Assembly (NCBI GenBank): GCA_902619055.1
Contig: CACNCW010000008.1
Span: 1-25,669, forward strand
Length of the DNA stretch: 25,669 nucleotides
Source: an uncultured Alphaproteobacteria bacterium
Lineage (GTDB): Bacteria > Pseudomonadota > Alphaproteobacteria > HIMB59 > GCA-002718135
Direction: 5' to 3'
Shown: piece by piece, positions 17,359 through 23,861 of the stretch
Layout: each line of letters opens with the position of its first letter
Numbering within the stretch: position 1 is the first letter of the stretch
Notes under the pieces: model-generated
What the model was told of the DNA's origin: nothing
The model's input: only the letters and a program-made list of their open reading frames with translations
Databases searched by the model: none
Program-made: the position numbers and the translations under genes

Positions 17359-17984
17359 GATTTAAATCTCTCAAATTTTAAACTTCTACCATTAAAATTT
17401 TTTATAATTTTAATTTTTGAATGATATTCCGAAAGATCTTTACCATAGGAACTTTCTCCCATTTTATCCCAATTAGCTCCTAGGTCTTCCATTGATTTAA
17501 ATCTGGCGCAAAACATGAATGTATTATTAGATGCATAATCACCTCCACTTATTCGATGAATATCTATTCCTGTACAACCTCCATCTTTATAATATTTCCA
17601 ATCTGCTTCATGACTATCTCTTACAGCTTGAACATCATCGCATTCAAAAATGAAATTTGAAAAAACCTCAGGTGATTGATCACCTTCTATATTACCAGCC
17701 ATCAAATTTAGATTATATGTTTCAATTAAATGGGTATCACTTAAATTATTTGCCATAATTTTATCCATTTCACTATCTGGGGCATTCCACATATCATCCA
17801 TTTTTCCATATGCTTTCATGTTTTCAAAGCCTACTGCAGTTATAAAAGATCCATTATCTGCACCTGTTGTAATGAACATATTAATCCAATCTGCTCCTGC
17901 ATCTTTATGAAATTTAGAAATCTTTCCAAAAGAATCATAAGCATTTTCAAAGTTTGTTCTATATTTCCATGCTACAATCATCAT
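17355..17984 (-). CDS. Tandem two-domain dimeric-barrel-like protein B
   Basis: A 209-residue protein that I cannot assign to a named family. It contains two copies of a ferredoxin-like (EthD/ABM/NIPSNAP-type) domain. In copy 1 (about 1-100) the core reads KDAGADWINMF then FITAVGFENMKAYGKM. In copy 2 (about 110-209) it reads KDGGCTGIDIHRI then FMFCARFKSMEDLGANW. An internal pair would form a complete barrel in one chain. It is paralogous to the next upstream gene (both start with a WKxRT segment). A near-ideal GGAGGAAAT site precedes ATG 17984; a second ATG follows at 17981. It is the middle gene of a three-gene operon. No catalytic residues can be named. Confidence 0.75.
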   Translation of the reverse strand: MMIVAWKYRTNFENAYDSFGKISKFHKDAGADWINMFITTGADNGSFITAVGFENMKAYGKMDDMWNAPDSEMDKIMANNLSDTHLIETYNLNLMAGNIEGDQSPEVFSNFIFECDDVQAVRDSHEADWKYYKDGGCTGIDIHRISGGDYASNNTFMFCARFKSMEDLGANWDKMGESSYGKDLSEYHSKIKIIKNFNGRSLKFERFKS

Positions 17985-17996
17985 ATTTCCTCCTTT

Positions 17997-18611
17997 TTAA
18001 TAAATATCTCTTCTAATTACTCTAGAATTATAATTGAGATGAATATTTAAGTTTGCATAATAATCTTTATGGCTTGCCCAATAATCTGGAGAATTTTGGC
18101 TAGCATCCATGCACTTACCTAATTCTTGCATACTGTTAAATCTTGCAGCAAATAAATATTGATTATTTCTATCACCAAACATTCTATGAATTGCAATTCC
18201 TGATGCACCATTTGACATGTAGTGTTTTTCATCAATTTCAAAACTTTTTTTTATAGCATCCACATCAGGATGACTAAAAACAAAATGTGCCCAAACAGGC
18301 ATTTTCTCGGTAGCACCTTTAATATTTCCAATCAATTCAGTTAAATAAACAGCTTCAACTAATTGATTGTTTACAAAATTTGGCTGCATTTTTTGCCACC
18401 ATTCTGGAGATGAAGCCCAAGCATCATCATTTTTTCCAAATGCTTCATAACTCTCAAATCCTGCTACGATAGTAAAAGTATTATCATCACCTCCAATATT
18501 ATGCGTAACATTAGTCATACGAGCTCCACTTTCTTTAAACCAAGGCGAAACTTTATCAAAAATATCTACAGCATTTGCGTAGTCAGTTCTTATTTTCCAT
18601 GTCGCATACAT
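17997..18611 (-). CDS. Tandem two-domain dimeric-barrel-like protein A
   Basis: A 204-residue paralogue of the downstream protein with the same internal duplication. Copy 1 has KESGARMTNVTHNIGG, FTIVAGFESYEAFGKN and SSPEWW; copy 2 has SNGASGIAIHRMFGD, YLFAARFNSMQELGKC and NSPDYW. The reading frame extends upstream to 18755, but the extra 48 residues are low-complexity hydrophobic sequence, while ATG 18611 has an ideal AAAAGGAGGTAAAT ribosome site, so 18611 is the start. Gap to the next gene is 12 nt. It is the first gene of the operon and diverges from a Mu-like GST across a 195-nt control region. High expression is suggested by the ribosome site. Enzymatic role unknown. Confidence 0.78.
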   Translation of the reverse strand: MYATWKIRTDYANAVDIFDKVSPWFKESGARMTNVTHNIGGDDNTFTIVAGFESYEAFGKNDDAWASSPEWWQKMQPNFVNNQLVEAVYLTELIGNIKGATEKMPVWAHFVFSHPDVDAIKKSFEIDEKHYMSNGASGIAIHRMFGDRNNQYLFAARFNSMQELGKCMDASQNSPDYWASHKDYYANLNIHLNYNSRVIRRDIY

Positions 18612-18703
18612 ATTTACCTCCTTTTTCAAAATAATTAAAATAAGGTAATAATAACAAAACAAAAAAATGATTAAAAAAATATTAATTTTCAATAGTAAAA
18701 AAT

Positions 18704-18781
18704 GGTATTCTAATTTATCTGAAATAACCATTAATTTTATAAAAATTTTATACATTAAATTTTTATTAAAATTAGAATACC
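18704..18781. promoter_or_regulatory. 13-bp inverted repeat in the divergent control region
   Basis: GGTATTCTAATTT (18704-18716) and AAATTAGAATACC (18769-18781) are exact reverse complements separated by 52 nt, in the 195-nt gap (18612-18806) between the dimeric-barrel operon and the Mu-like GST. Each arm reads AAATTAGAATACC towards its own downstream gene and contains TAGAAT, a possible -10 element, ending 25 nt before the GST ATG and 92 nt before the opposite ATG. No good -35 boxes are visible. The arms could be paired operators or mirrored promoters. Confidence 0.55.
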
Positions 18782-18806
18782 TATAAAAAGGGATTATTTT
18801 TAAAAT

Positions 18807-19658
18807 ATGAGTATTGAAAAAATTACACTAGGATATTGGAGTACAAAAGGTCTAGGATCAGCTTCAAGGCAAATGATAATTTATGCCGGTGCGCCTCTTA
18901 TTGCAAAAATTTATAGACTAATTCCAAAATTAGAGAATAATTCCCTAACTTATGATGGCAGTGAATGGCACGAAAAAGATAAAATTATTTTAAAGAAAAA
19001 AAATAGTTTAATTAATTTACCTTATTTACAATTTAACGAGGCAGGAAAAGAAAAAATAATTGCTCAATCTATTACTTGTTTAACTTATCTTGGTAAGAAA
19101 TTTAATATGTTTGGAGAAAATTCTAAAGAAGAATTAGATTGCAATCAATTCCTTCAAGAAACTGTTGATTTAAGGAATATAGTTACAAGATTTGCTTATA
19201 CACATTTTGAAAATGAAAATGATGAATTAAATGAAGCTTCAACTGTCTTTAATCAAGTCTTTGAACATTCAAATGCTGGAAAGTTACAAAAATTTGAACA
19301 TTGGCTCAGTAAAAAAAATAATTCAGAAACAAAACTATTTCTAATAGGTAATAATATTTCTTCACCAGATTTCAATTTATTTGATACGTTAGAACTTTAT
19401 GTCGAATTTTTAAAATACTATAAATTTGTAAAAAATATAAACTCTGATAATTTTTTTGAACAATTAGGATTTCCATTAGTTTCTAAATTTTTTTTAAATT
19501 TCAAAACCCTTCCTAAAATGCAAAAATATTTTAATTCAATATTATATAAATTTCCTTATACAAATAAATCAGCAAAATTTGGATCTGGAAAAAATGGCAT
19601 TACATGGGATCACAATAAAGAAATAGACTCAACACCTGAAGAAATAATTATCGAATAA
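18807..19658 (+). CDS. Mu-class-like glutathione S-transferase
   Basis: A 283-residue cytosolic GST. The N terminus ITLGYWSTKGLGSASRQM is very like Mu-class GSTs, with the likely catalytic Tyr at residue 9. Further Mu-like features are YDGSEWHEKDK (Mu: YDRSQW), the cis-Pro segment LINLPYLQF and AQSITCLTYLGKKFNMFGE. The C-terminal helical domain carries GNNISSPDFNLFDTLE. It is about 65 residues longer than classical Mu GSTs, with an insertion before YDGSEW and a C-terminal tail ending EEIIIE. The class was first described in eukaryotes; bacterial homologues exist, so transfer cannot be inferred from this alone. It is followed after 26 nt by the HCCA-isomerase-like gene. Confidence 0.85.
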   Translation: MSIEKITLGYWSTKGLGSASRQMIIYAGAPLIAKIYRLIPKLENNSLTYDGSEWHEKDKIILKKKNSLINLPYLQFNEAGKEKIIAQSITCLTYLGKKFNMFGENSKEELDCNQFLQETVDLRNIVTRFAYTHFENENDELNEASTVFNQVFEHSNAGKLQKFEHWLSKKNNSETKLFLIGNNISSPDFNLFDTLELYVEFLKYYKFVKNINSDNFFEQLGFPLVSKFFLNFKTLPKMQKYFNSILYKFPYTNKSAKFGSGKNGITWDHNKEIDSTPEEIIIE

Positions 19659-19684
19659 AAAAAAATAGTTTAAAAGGATACTTT

Positions 19685-20290
19685 ATGAAAGAAATAAATT
19701 TTTGGTTTTCTATTGGTAGTACATATACTTATTTAACAGTTAATAGATTGCATGATGTAGCAAAAAAAGAAAATATTAAATTCAATTGGCACCCTTTCAG
19801 TGTTCGAAAAATTATGATGGATATGGATAATATTCCATTCACTCCACCAGCTAAAAAGATAAAATCAGATTACATGTGGAGAGATATAGAAAGAAGAGCA
19901 AAATTTTACGGTTTTGAAGCTAAGGTTCCTGCTCCTTATCCTTTAAAAGAATTTGATTTAGCAAATCAAATTGCCATTCTTGGAATGAATGAGGGTTGGG
20001 GTGTTGATTACGTTTATAAAACATATCAAAGATGGTTTCAGCAAGGTAAAGAACCAGCTACTCAGCCAAATTTAAATGAAATTTTTCAAGAGCTTAATTT
20101 AGATCCTGATGAGACCTTAAAAAAAGCAAACGATCAGGAAATAAAAGATAAATACTTAAGCAATACTGAATATGCCTATAAAAAAGGAGTTTTTGGAAGT
20201 CCTACATTTATATACGATGGTAAGGAAGTATTCTGGGGCGATGATAGACTTGAAGATTGTATTAAATGGTTACGATTAAATGAAAAATAA
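19685..20290 (+). CDS. 2-hydroxychromene-2-carboxylate isomerase-like protein (Kappa GST/DsbA fold)
   Basis: A 201-residue protein of the DsbA-like HCCA isomerase family. The N-terminal EINFWFSIGSTYTYL matches the family's catalytic strand-loop, with Ser12 the expected catalytic Ser; no CxxC is present, excluding a disulfide oxidase. The C-terminal KKGVFGSPTFIYDGKEVFWGDDRLED is diagnostic. Characterised members use glutathione to isomerise a chromene carboxylate in naphthalene breakdown, but most homologues have unknown substrates. An AAAAGGA site precedes the ATG. It lies 26 nt after the Mu-like GST and very probably shares its transcript, placing two glutathione-linked proteins side by side. 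Confidence 0.9.
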   Translation: MKEINFWFSIGSTYTYLTVNRLHDVAKKENIKFNWHPFSVRKIMMDMDNIPFTPPAKKIKSDYMWRDIERRAKFYGFEAKVPAPYPLKEFDLANQIAILGMNEGWGVDYVYKTYQRWFQQGKEPATQPNLNEIFQELNLDPDETLKKANDQEIKDKYLSNTEYAYKKGVFGSPTFIYDGKEVFWGDDRLEDCIKWLRLNEK

Positions 20291-20378
20291 TGATTTTTTA
20301 GTATTATAAATTAATACAAAAAGTTTTTACAGAATCTTTATCTTTAATATTTAGTTTTTAATATTTGAATGAGGATAA

Positions 20379-20747
20379 ATGAATCTTAGTTTACTTTTCA
20401 AAATTCAAGGTGTTGTATTAATAGTTAATGGGTTGGGCTCATTATTTTTGGGATCAATTTGGATTGCACTTGGTACTGGTTGGAAAGCTACGCCAGATTT
20501 AATTACATTTGGTCAGTTTACTGGAGTTGTGCTTTTTGTAGTTGGTATTTGGAGCTGGAGATTTCCTGATATTGCTGCAGAAAATCTTAAATCAATTGGA
20601 ATGTTATTTGCTTTTGGTAGTCTTTTATTTACTGGGATTATCTTATTTCATATTGTAACAGGAGTCATTGCTGGTGCTACACCGTATGTAAATGTTGTTT
20701 TAACTGCTTTATTTACGTTAGCTTTTTACATTTATAGTAGATCATAA
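20379..20747 (+). CDS. Four-helix membrane protein of unknown function
   Basis: A 122-residue inner-membrane protein with hydrophobic segments at about residues 6-28, 42-60, 70-95 and 99-119. No family is recognised with confidence; small four-helix proteins of this kind carry DUF4345-like labels. Features include a Gly-rich first helix (VLIVNGLGSLFLG) and TGVVLFVVGIWSWRFPD. A GAGGATAA ribosome site precedes the ATG. It is 88 nt after the isomerase-like gene and ends just before a GC-rich hairpin, so it may be the last gene of the GST transcript or separately expressed. Confidence 0.75.
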   Translation: MNLSLLFKIQGVVLIVNGLGSLFLGSIWIALGTGWKATPDLITFGQFTGVVLFVVGIWSWRFPDIAAENLKSIGMLFAFGSLLFTGIILFHIVTGVIAGATPYVNVVLTALFTLAFYIYSRS

Positions 20748-20751
20748 TTAT

Positions 20752-20772
20752 GCGGGCATTTGCCCGCTAATT
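20752..20772 (+). terminator. GC-rich hairpin terminator
   Basis: GCGGGCA (20752-20758) and TGCCCGC (20761-20767) are perfect reverse complements, giving a 6-bp stem with an ATTT loop, followed by TAATTTAAATTTT. AATTA on the left and TAATT on the right can extend the stem past a one-base bulge. In DNA this AT-rich such a GC block is conspicuous. The T tract is interrupted, so efficiency may be partial. It begins 4 nt after the stop codon of the four-helix protein. Confidence 0.75.
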
Positions 20773-20812
20773 TAAATTTTCTTCATTCAAAAAATCAATT
20801 ATAGAGTTAATT

Positions 20813-20929
20813 ATGAAATTTTTTGAATATATTTTTCCTAAAGGTCAATGGTCTCTACTTAGAGTCGCAATTTTGTTTATAATTTTTATGATCTTAGATT
20901 TTATAGTTGTTTATTATAAAATTATATAA
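20813..20929 (+). CDS. 38-residue single-pass membrane micro-protein
   Basis: A short reading frame beginning MKFFEYIFPKGQWSLLRVA and ending VYYKII, with one hydrophobic segment (about residues 18-35) and a basic/aromatic N-terminal part. It lies between the terminator hairpin and the ABC-F gene, ending 11 nt before the GTG of the latter. Only a weak AGAG resembles a ribosome site. The sensible protein pattern (charged head, one transmembrane helix) and the otherwise unexplained 170-nt gap support it, but no homologue can be claimed. Confidence 0.5.
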   Translation: MKFFEYIFPKGQWSLLRVAILFIIFMILDFIVVYYKII

Positions 20930-20940
20930 GACTTTAATTC

Positions 20941-22755
20941 GTGGCAAGTGATTTATTATTTTCTCTCCGAGAAGTAGAAATTAAGTTTGGAAAAAAAGTA
21001 ATTTTTCAAGATTTAAACCTAAATTTACACAAGGGTGATATGATTGCACTCGTTGGTAAGAATGGTGTTGGAAAAACTACCTTAATGAAAACAATTTATG
21101 GTGATCAAGATTTAGATGCAGGAGAATTATGGAATTACCCTGGTCTTAAAGTTGGATATTTTAATCAAAAATTTGAAAAACTAGATAACAAAACCATTGA
21201 AGAGAATTTTTCAGATTTACTTAATGAACAAAATAAACATTTTGTTGATATATTTTGCAATAAACTCAATTTAGATAAACTTGCTAATGTTGAAGATCTT
21301 TCAGGAGGTCAAAAAAGAAAAGTTTATCTAATTAGATCTTTATTAAAAGACTCCGATGTTTTGTTATTAGATGAGCCAACTAATCATCTAGATTTACAAT
21401 GTATTGAATGGCTAGAAAGTTATTTACGCAATTTAAATAAGACAATTATATGTGTGAGTCATGATAGAACTTTTCTAAGCAATTTCACGAATAAAGTTTT
21501 TTGGATAGATAGAGGAAAATTACGAGTAAGCCCAAGAGGATTTAAGGATTTTGACAAATGGTCAGAGGAGTTACTCGATCAAGAATATAGAGAATTGAGA
21601 AATAGAAAGCAATTTGTCAATATTGAACTTGAGTGGGCAAATAAAGGAGTAAAGGCGCGAGTTAAGCGAAATGAAAAAAGATTAAAAAGAGCAAAAGAAT
21701 TAAAAGCGCAATTAGAAAAAGATGAAGCTTCTTACAGAAGTGCAATTAAATCTTTAAGACCGCAAGTTTCTAAAAAATCTAGCGATCAATCTAAGTTTAT
21801 TGCGGAACTTCAAGAAGTGTTTGTGAAATATCCAAATCAAAGTGAATTTGTTTTTAAAAATTTATCCATTAAAATTTCAAAAAATGATCGTATTGGTCTT
21901 TTAGGTAATAATGGGAGTGGTAAATCAACTTTTCTTCGTACAATTCTTAATGAAATAAAAATTACTAAAGGTAAAATTAAGTTGAAAAAAAATTTAGAAT
22001 TTTCTTATTTTGATCAAATGCGTAATGATCTTAATGGAAGAAAATCAATTAAAGATATTTTAGTGCCCTCTGGAGGAGACTATTTAAAAGTTCAGGGAAG
22101 AGATAGGCATGTCTGTAGCTATGTGAAAGATTTTCAGTTTGATCCTAAAAATGTTAACCATACGATACAAACATTATCGGGAGGAGAGCAAAATAGATTA
22201 CTTTTGGCAAAAGTATTAGCTAATCCCAAAACTGGACTTATATTAGATGAGCCAACAAATGATCTAGATTTAGAGACGTTAGATCTGTTAACTGAAATGT
22301 TATCCAATTATAATGGAACATTGCTAATAGTATCGCATGATCGAGATTTTTTAGATCAAACTGTTAATAAAATTTTACATTTCAAAGAGGATGGAAATGT
22401 ATCATTGTTTTTTGGTGGATACAGTGATTTTTTAAAATCTGAAAATCAACAAGTTGCTAAAAATAAAGAAATAAAAAAATCATATTCAGAAAATAACAAA
22501 GTAAAGAATTCTAAAGCTAAACTATCATATAAGTTTCAATATGAATTAGAGCAATTACCAAACCAAATAAAAAATATTCAACAAGAATTAGAACATATTA
22601 AAAATGAATTAAAGGATACAAACCTATATTTGGAAAATTTTGAACGTTATCAAGAAATAACTTCGAAAATGGAAGTTCTTAATAATGATCTCAATACAAA
22701 AGAGAATAGATGGTTTGAATTAATTAAAATGGAAGAGGATCTAGTTAGTAATTAA
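20941..22755 (+). CDS. ABC-F family ATPase (Uup-like)
   Basis: A 604-residue soluble protein with two ABC domains and no membrane segments. The first has Walker A GKNGVGKT (39-46), signature LSGGQ near 120 and Walker B LLLDEPTNHLD. The second has Walker A GNNGSGKS near 322, signature LSGGEQ near 412 and LILDEPTNDLDL. The Arg/Lys-rich interdomain linker (about 205-270, NKGVKARVKRNEKRLKRAK) and the C-terminal coiled-coil (about 500-600) are typical of Uup, which acts on ribosomes and binds DNA. It could also be called EttA/YheS-like, but the C-terminal coiled-coil favours Uup. It starts at GTG 20941 without a visible Shine-Dalgarno sequence. Convergent with the aldolase gene, gap 7 nt. Confidence 0.92.
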   Translation: MASDLLFSLREVEIKFGKKVIFQDLNLNLHKGDMIALVGKNGVGKTTLMKTIYGDQDLDAGELWNYPGLKVGYFNQKFEKLDNKTIEENFSDLLNEQNKHFVDIFCNKLNLDKLANVEDLSGGQKRKVYLIRSLLKDSDVLLLDEPTNHLDLQCIEWLESYLRNLNKTIICVSHDRTFLSNFTNKVFWIDRGKLRVSPRGFKDFDKWSEELLDQEYRELRNRKQFVNIELEWANKGVKARVKRNEKRLKRAKELKAQLEKDEASYRSAIKSLRPQVSKKSSDQSKFIAELQEVFVKYPNQSEFVFKNLSIKISKNDRIGLLGNNGSGKSTFLRTILNEIKITKGKIKLKKNLEFSYFDQMRNDLNGRKSIKDILVPSGGDYLKVQGRDRHVCSYVKDFQFDPKNVNHTIQTLSGGEQNRLLLAKVLANPKTGLILDEPTNDLDLETLDLLTEMLSNYNGTLLIVSHDRDFLDQTVNKILHFKEDGNVSLFFGGYSDFLKSENQQVAKNKEIKKSYSENNKVKNSKAKLSYKFQYELEQLPNQIKNIQQELEHIKNELKDTNLYLENFERYQEITSKMEVLNNDLNTKENRWFELIKMEEDLVSN

Positions 22756-22762
22756 GCGACAA

Positions 22763-23551
22763 TTAATAAGCGCTTGTATTATCAGATTTAGTATCTACAT
22801 CTTTCAATTCTTTTAATAAACTTTCAGCATGTGATGTCATCATTCTAAAATCAGAAAGTAAGGTGGTAAATTGAAAACCGTACTCCATCATTTCTTTCAT
22901 ATACTTAACTGATCCATTATGAATACCTGCAATCTTTCCGTTTTCTTTTGCTTTTTTTGCAATCATTTTAATATTTGAAAATACCGGATCTTCACGAACA
23001 TCAAATTTAGGTGGTAAACCATAAGAAGAACTCATATCAGCAGGCCCAATATAGATGCCAGTTAAGTTTGGAACTGAAAGAATGGCATCTAAATTTTCTA
23101 CTGCTTGTTTCGTTTCTATCATTGCCAAACTTACAATATTTTCATTTGCATGTTGATAGTAATCTGAACCATAAACTACCTGAGCCCTCATTGGACCAAA
23201 ACTTCTTTGACCTATTGGAGGATAATAACAATATGAAACAAACTTTTCACAGTCTTCTTTTGTATTTATCATTGGTGCAATAATTCCTTGAACACCTAAA
23301 TCTAACATTTTCATAATAATACCTGGTTCGTTCCATGGTACTCTTGTCATAGGAACAGTATCACTATTTGTTAATCCTTGAACCATTGATATAGCAGTAG
23401 AATAATCATTTTGGCCATGCTGCATATCGATAGTTACTGAATCCCAACCCATTTTTCCAAATGCCTCAGCAGTAAACGAATTAGGTATTGAAAGCCATGC
23501 ATTGATAGATGCTTTATCTTGTTTCCAAATATCAAATAACTTATTTTTCAT
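22763..23551 (-). CDS. HpcH/HpaI-family 2-oxo acid aldolase
   Basis: A 262-residue class II (metal-dependent) aldolase of the HpcH/HpaI family. Catalytic residues can be placed by family pattern: His45 in DMQHGQ, Arg70 in MTRVPW, metal-ligand Glu146 in AMIETKQ and Asp172 in IGPADM. These enzymes cleave 2-keto-3-deoxy sugar acids or 4-hydroxy-2-oxo acids to pyruvate plus an aldehyde; the substrate is not given by the sequence. The first residues NKLFDIWKQ and AWLSIPNS are typical. It is divergent from a sugar ABC transporter 311 nt away, suggesting that a transported sugar or sugar acid is its ultimate source. Confidence 0.88.
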   Translation of the reverse strand: MKNKLFDIWKQDKASINAWLSIPNSFTAEAFGKMGWDSVTIDMQHGQNDYSTAISMVQGLTNSDTVPMTRVPWNEPGIIMKMLDLGVQGIIAPMINTKEDCEKFVSYCYYPPIGQRSFGPMRAQVVYGSDYYQHANENIVSLAMIETKQAVENLDAILSVPNLTGIYIGPADMSSSYGLPPKFDVREDPVFSNIKMIAKKAKENGKIAGIHNGSVKYMKEMMEYGFQFTTLLSDFRMMTSHAESLLKELKDVDTKSDNTSAY

Positions 23552-23631
23552 AATTATGATTAGAATTTAATAATTTTTTATTTTATATTATAATTATCCT
23601 TAAACATTATTTAATTTATAAAAACTATAAA

Positions 23632-23745
23632 ATGATAAAATTCATAATTTGGTCCCTAATAGCGATTTTTTTAATAGTTATTTTTTATTTTTCTTTTAAT
23701 TATTTTTTAAGTTTAATTAGGGATCAAATGATTTTTATGCTTTAG
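23632..23745 (+). CDS. 37-residue hydrophobic micro-ORF (uncertain)
   Basis: The frame starts MIKFIIWSLIAIFLIV and ends RDQMIFML; residues about 4-29 would form one membrane helix. There is no Shine-Dalgarno sequence, and Phe/Ile/Leu-rich translations arise readily from T-rich DNA, so this may be chance. It is listed because it lies in an otherwise gene-free gap and because an inverted repeat frames it. Confidence 0.3.
   Translation: MIKFIIWSLIAIFLIVIFYFSFNYFLSLIRDQMIFML
23647..23729. repeat. Long-range inverted repeat, 14 bp per arm
   Basis: ATTTGGTCCCTAAT (23647-23660) and ATTAGGGATCAAAT (23716-23729) are complementary along 14 positions with one G-T wobble, separated by 55 T-rich nt. As RNA all 14 positions could pair. 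The GC block GGTCCC stands out in DNA this AT-rich. Transcript hairpin and protein-binding site pair are both possible. Confidence 0.5.
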
Positions 23746-23810
23746 ATTAATTTTTTGTCGCAATTCCTAATTTTCCTCATTTTTTTGGACATAAATATCA
23801 CATAAATAGA

Positions 23811-23838
23811 TTTACAGGATTCCTATTTGTAGTATAAA
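23811..23838 (+). promoter_or_regulatory. Putative sigma-70 promoter of the sugar transporter operon
   Basis: TTTACA (23811-23816) as -35 and TATAAA (23833-23838) as -10 are separated by 16 nt, each one base from consensus. Transcription would start near 23845, about 17 nt before the ATG at 23862, leaving room for the GGAGG ribosome site. Confidence 0.6.
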
Positions 23839-23861
23839 TTTGATATAAAATGGAGGAAATG

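Larger units (their letters stand above)
23552..23861. other. 310-nt intergenic region between aldolase and sugar transporter
   Basis: This AT-rich divergent gap holds a possible aldolase -10 box (TATAAT on the minus strand at 23592-23587), a 37-codon hydrophobic reading frame (23632-23745), an inverted repeat spanning it, and a good promoter for the transporter (23811-23838). No riboswitch or tRNA is seen. Confidence 0.6.

Noticed and set aside
18612..18755. N-terminal hydrophobic extension of two-domain barrel protein A
   Set aside because: The frame is open, but the ideal AAGGAGG site directly precedes ATG 18611, the paralogue starts at the equivalent position, and the extension is AT-driven low-complexity sequence containing one arm of the control-region repeat.
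20299..20325. Weak hairpin GTATTA/TAATAC followed by A5 and T5 runs after the isomerase-like gene
   Set aside because: A six-bp all-A/T-rich stem in DNA this AT-rich is expected by chance and the run after it is not a clean T tract.
22768..22775. AAGCGCTT palindrome near the convergent stop codons
   Set aside because: It is only 8 bp, inside the aldolase 3' coding end, with no T tract in either direction; not enough for a terminator or operator.
23011..23283. 90-codon reading frame antisense to the aldolase gene
   Set aside because: It overlaps the catalytic core of the HpcH/HpaI enzyme and has no domain of its own.
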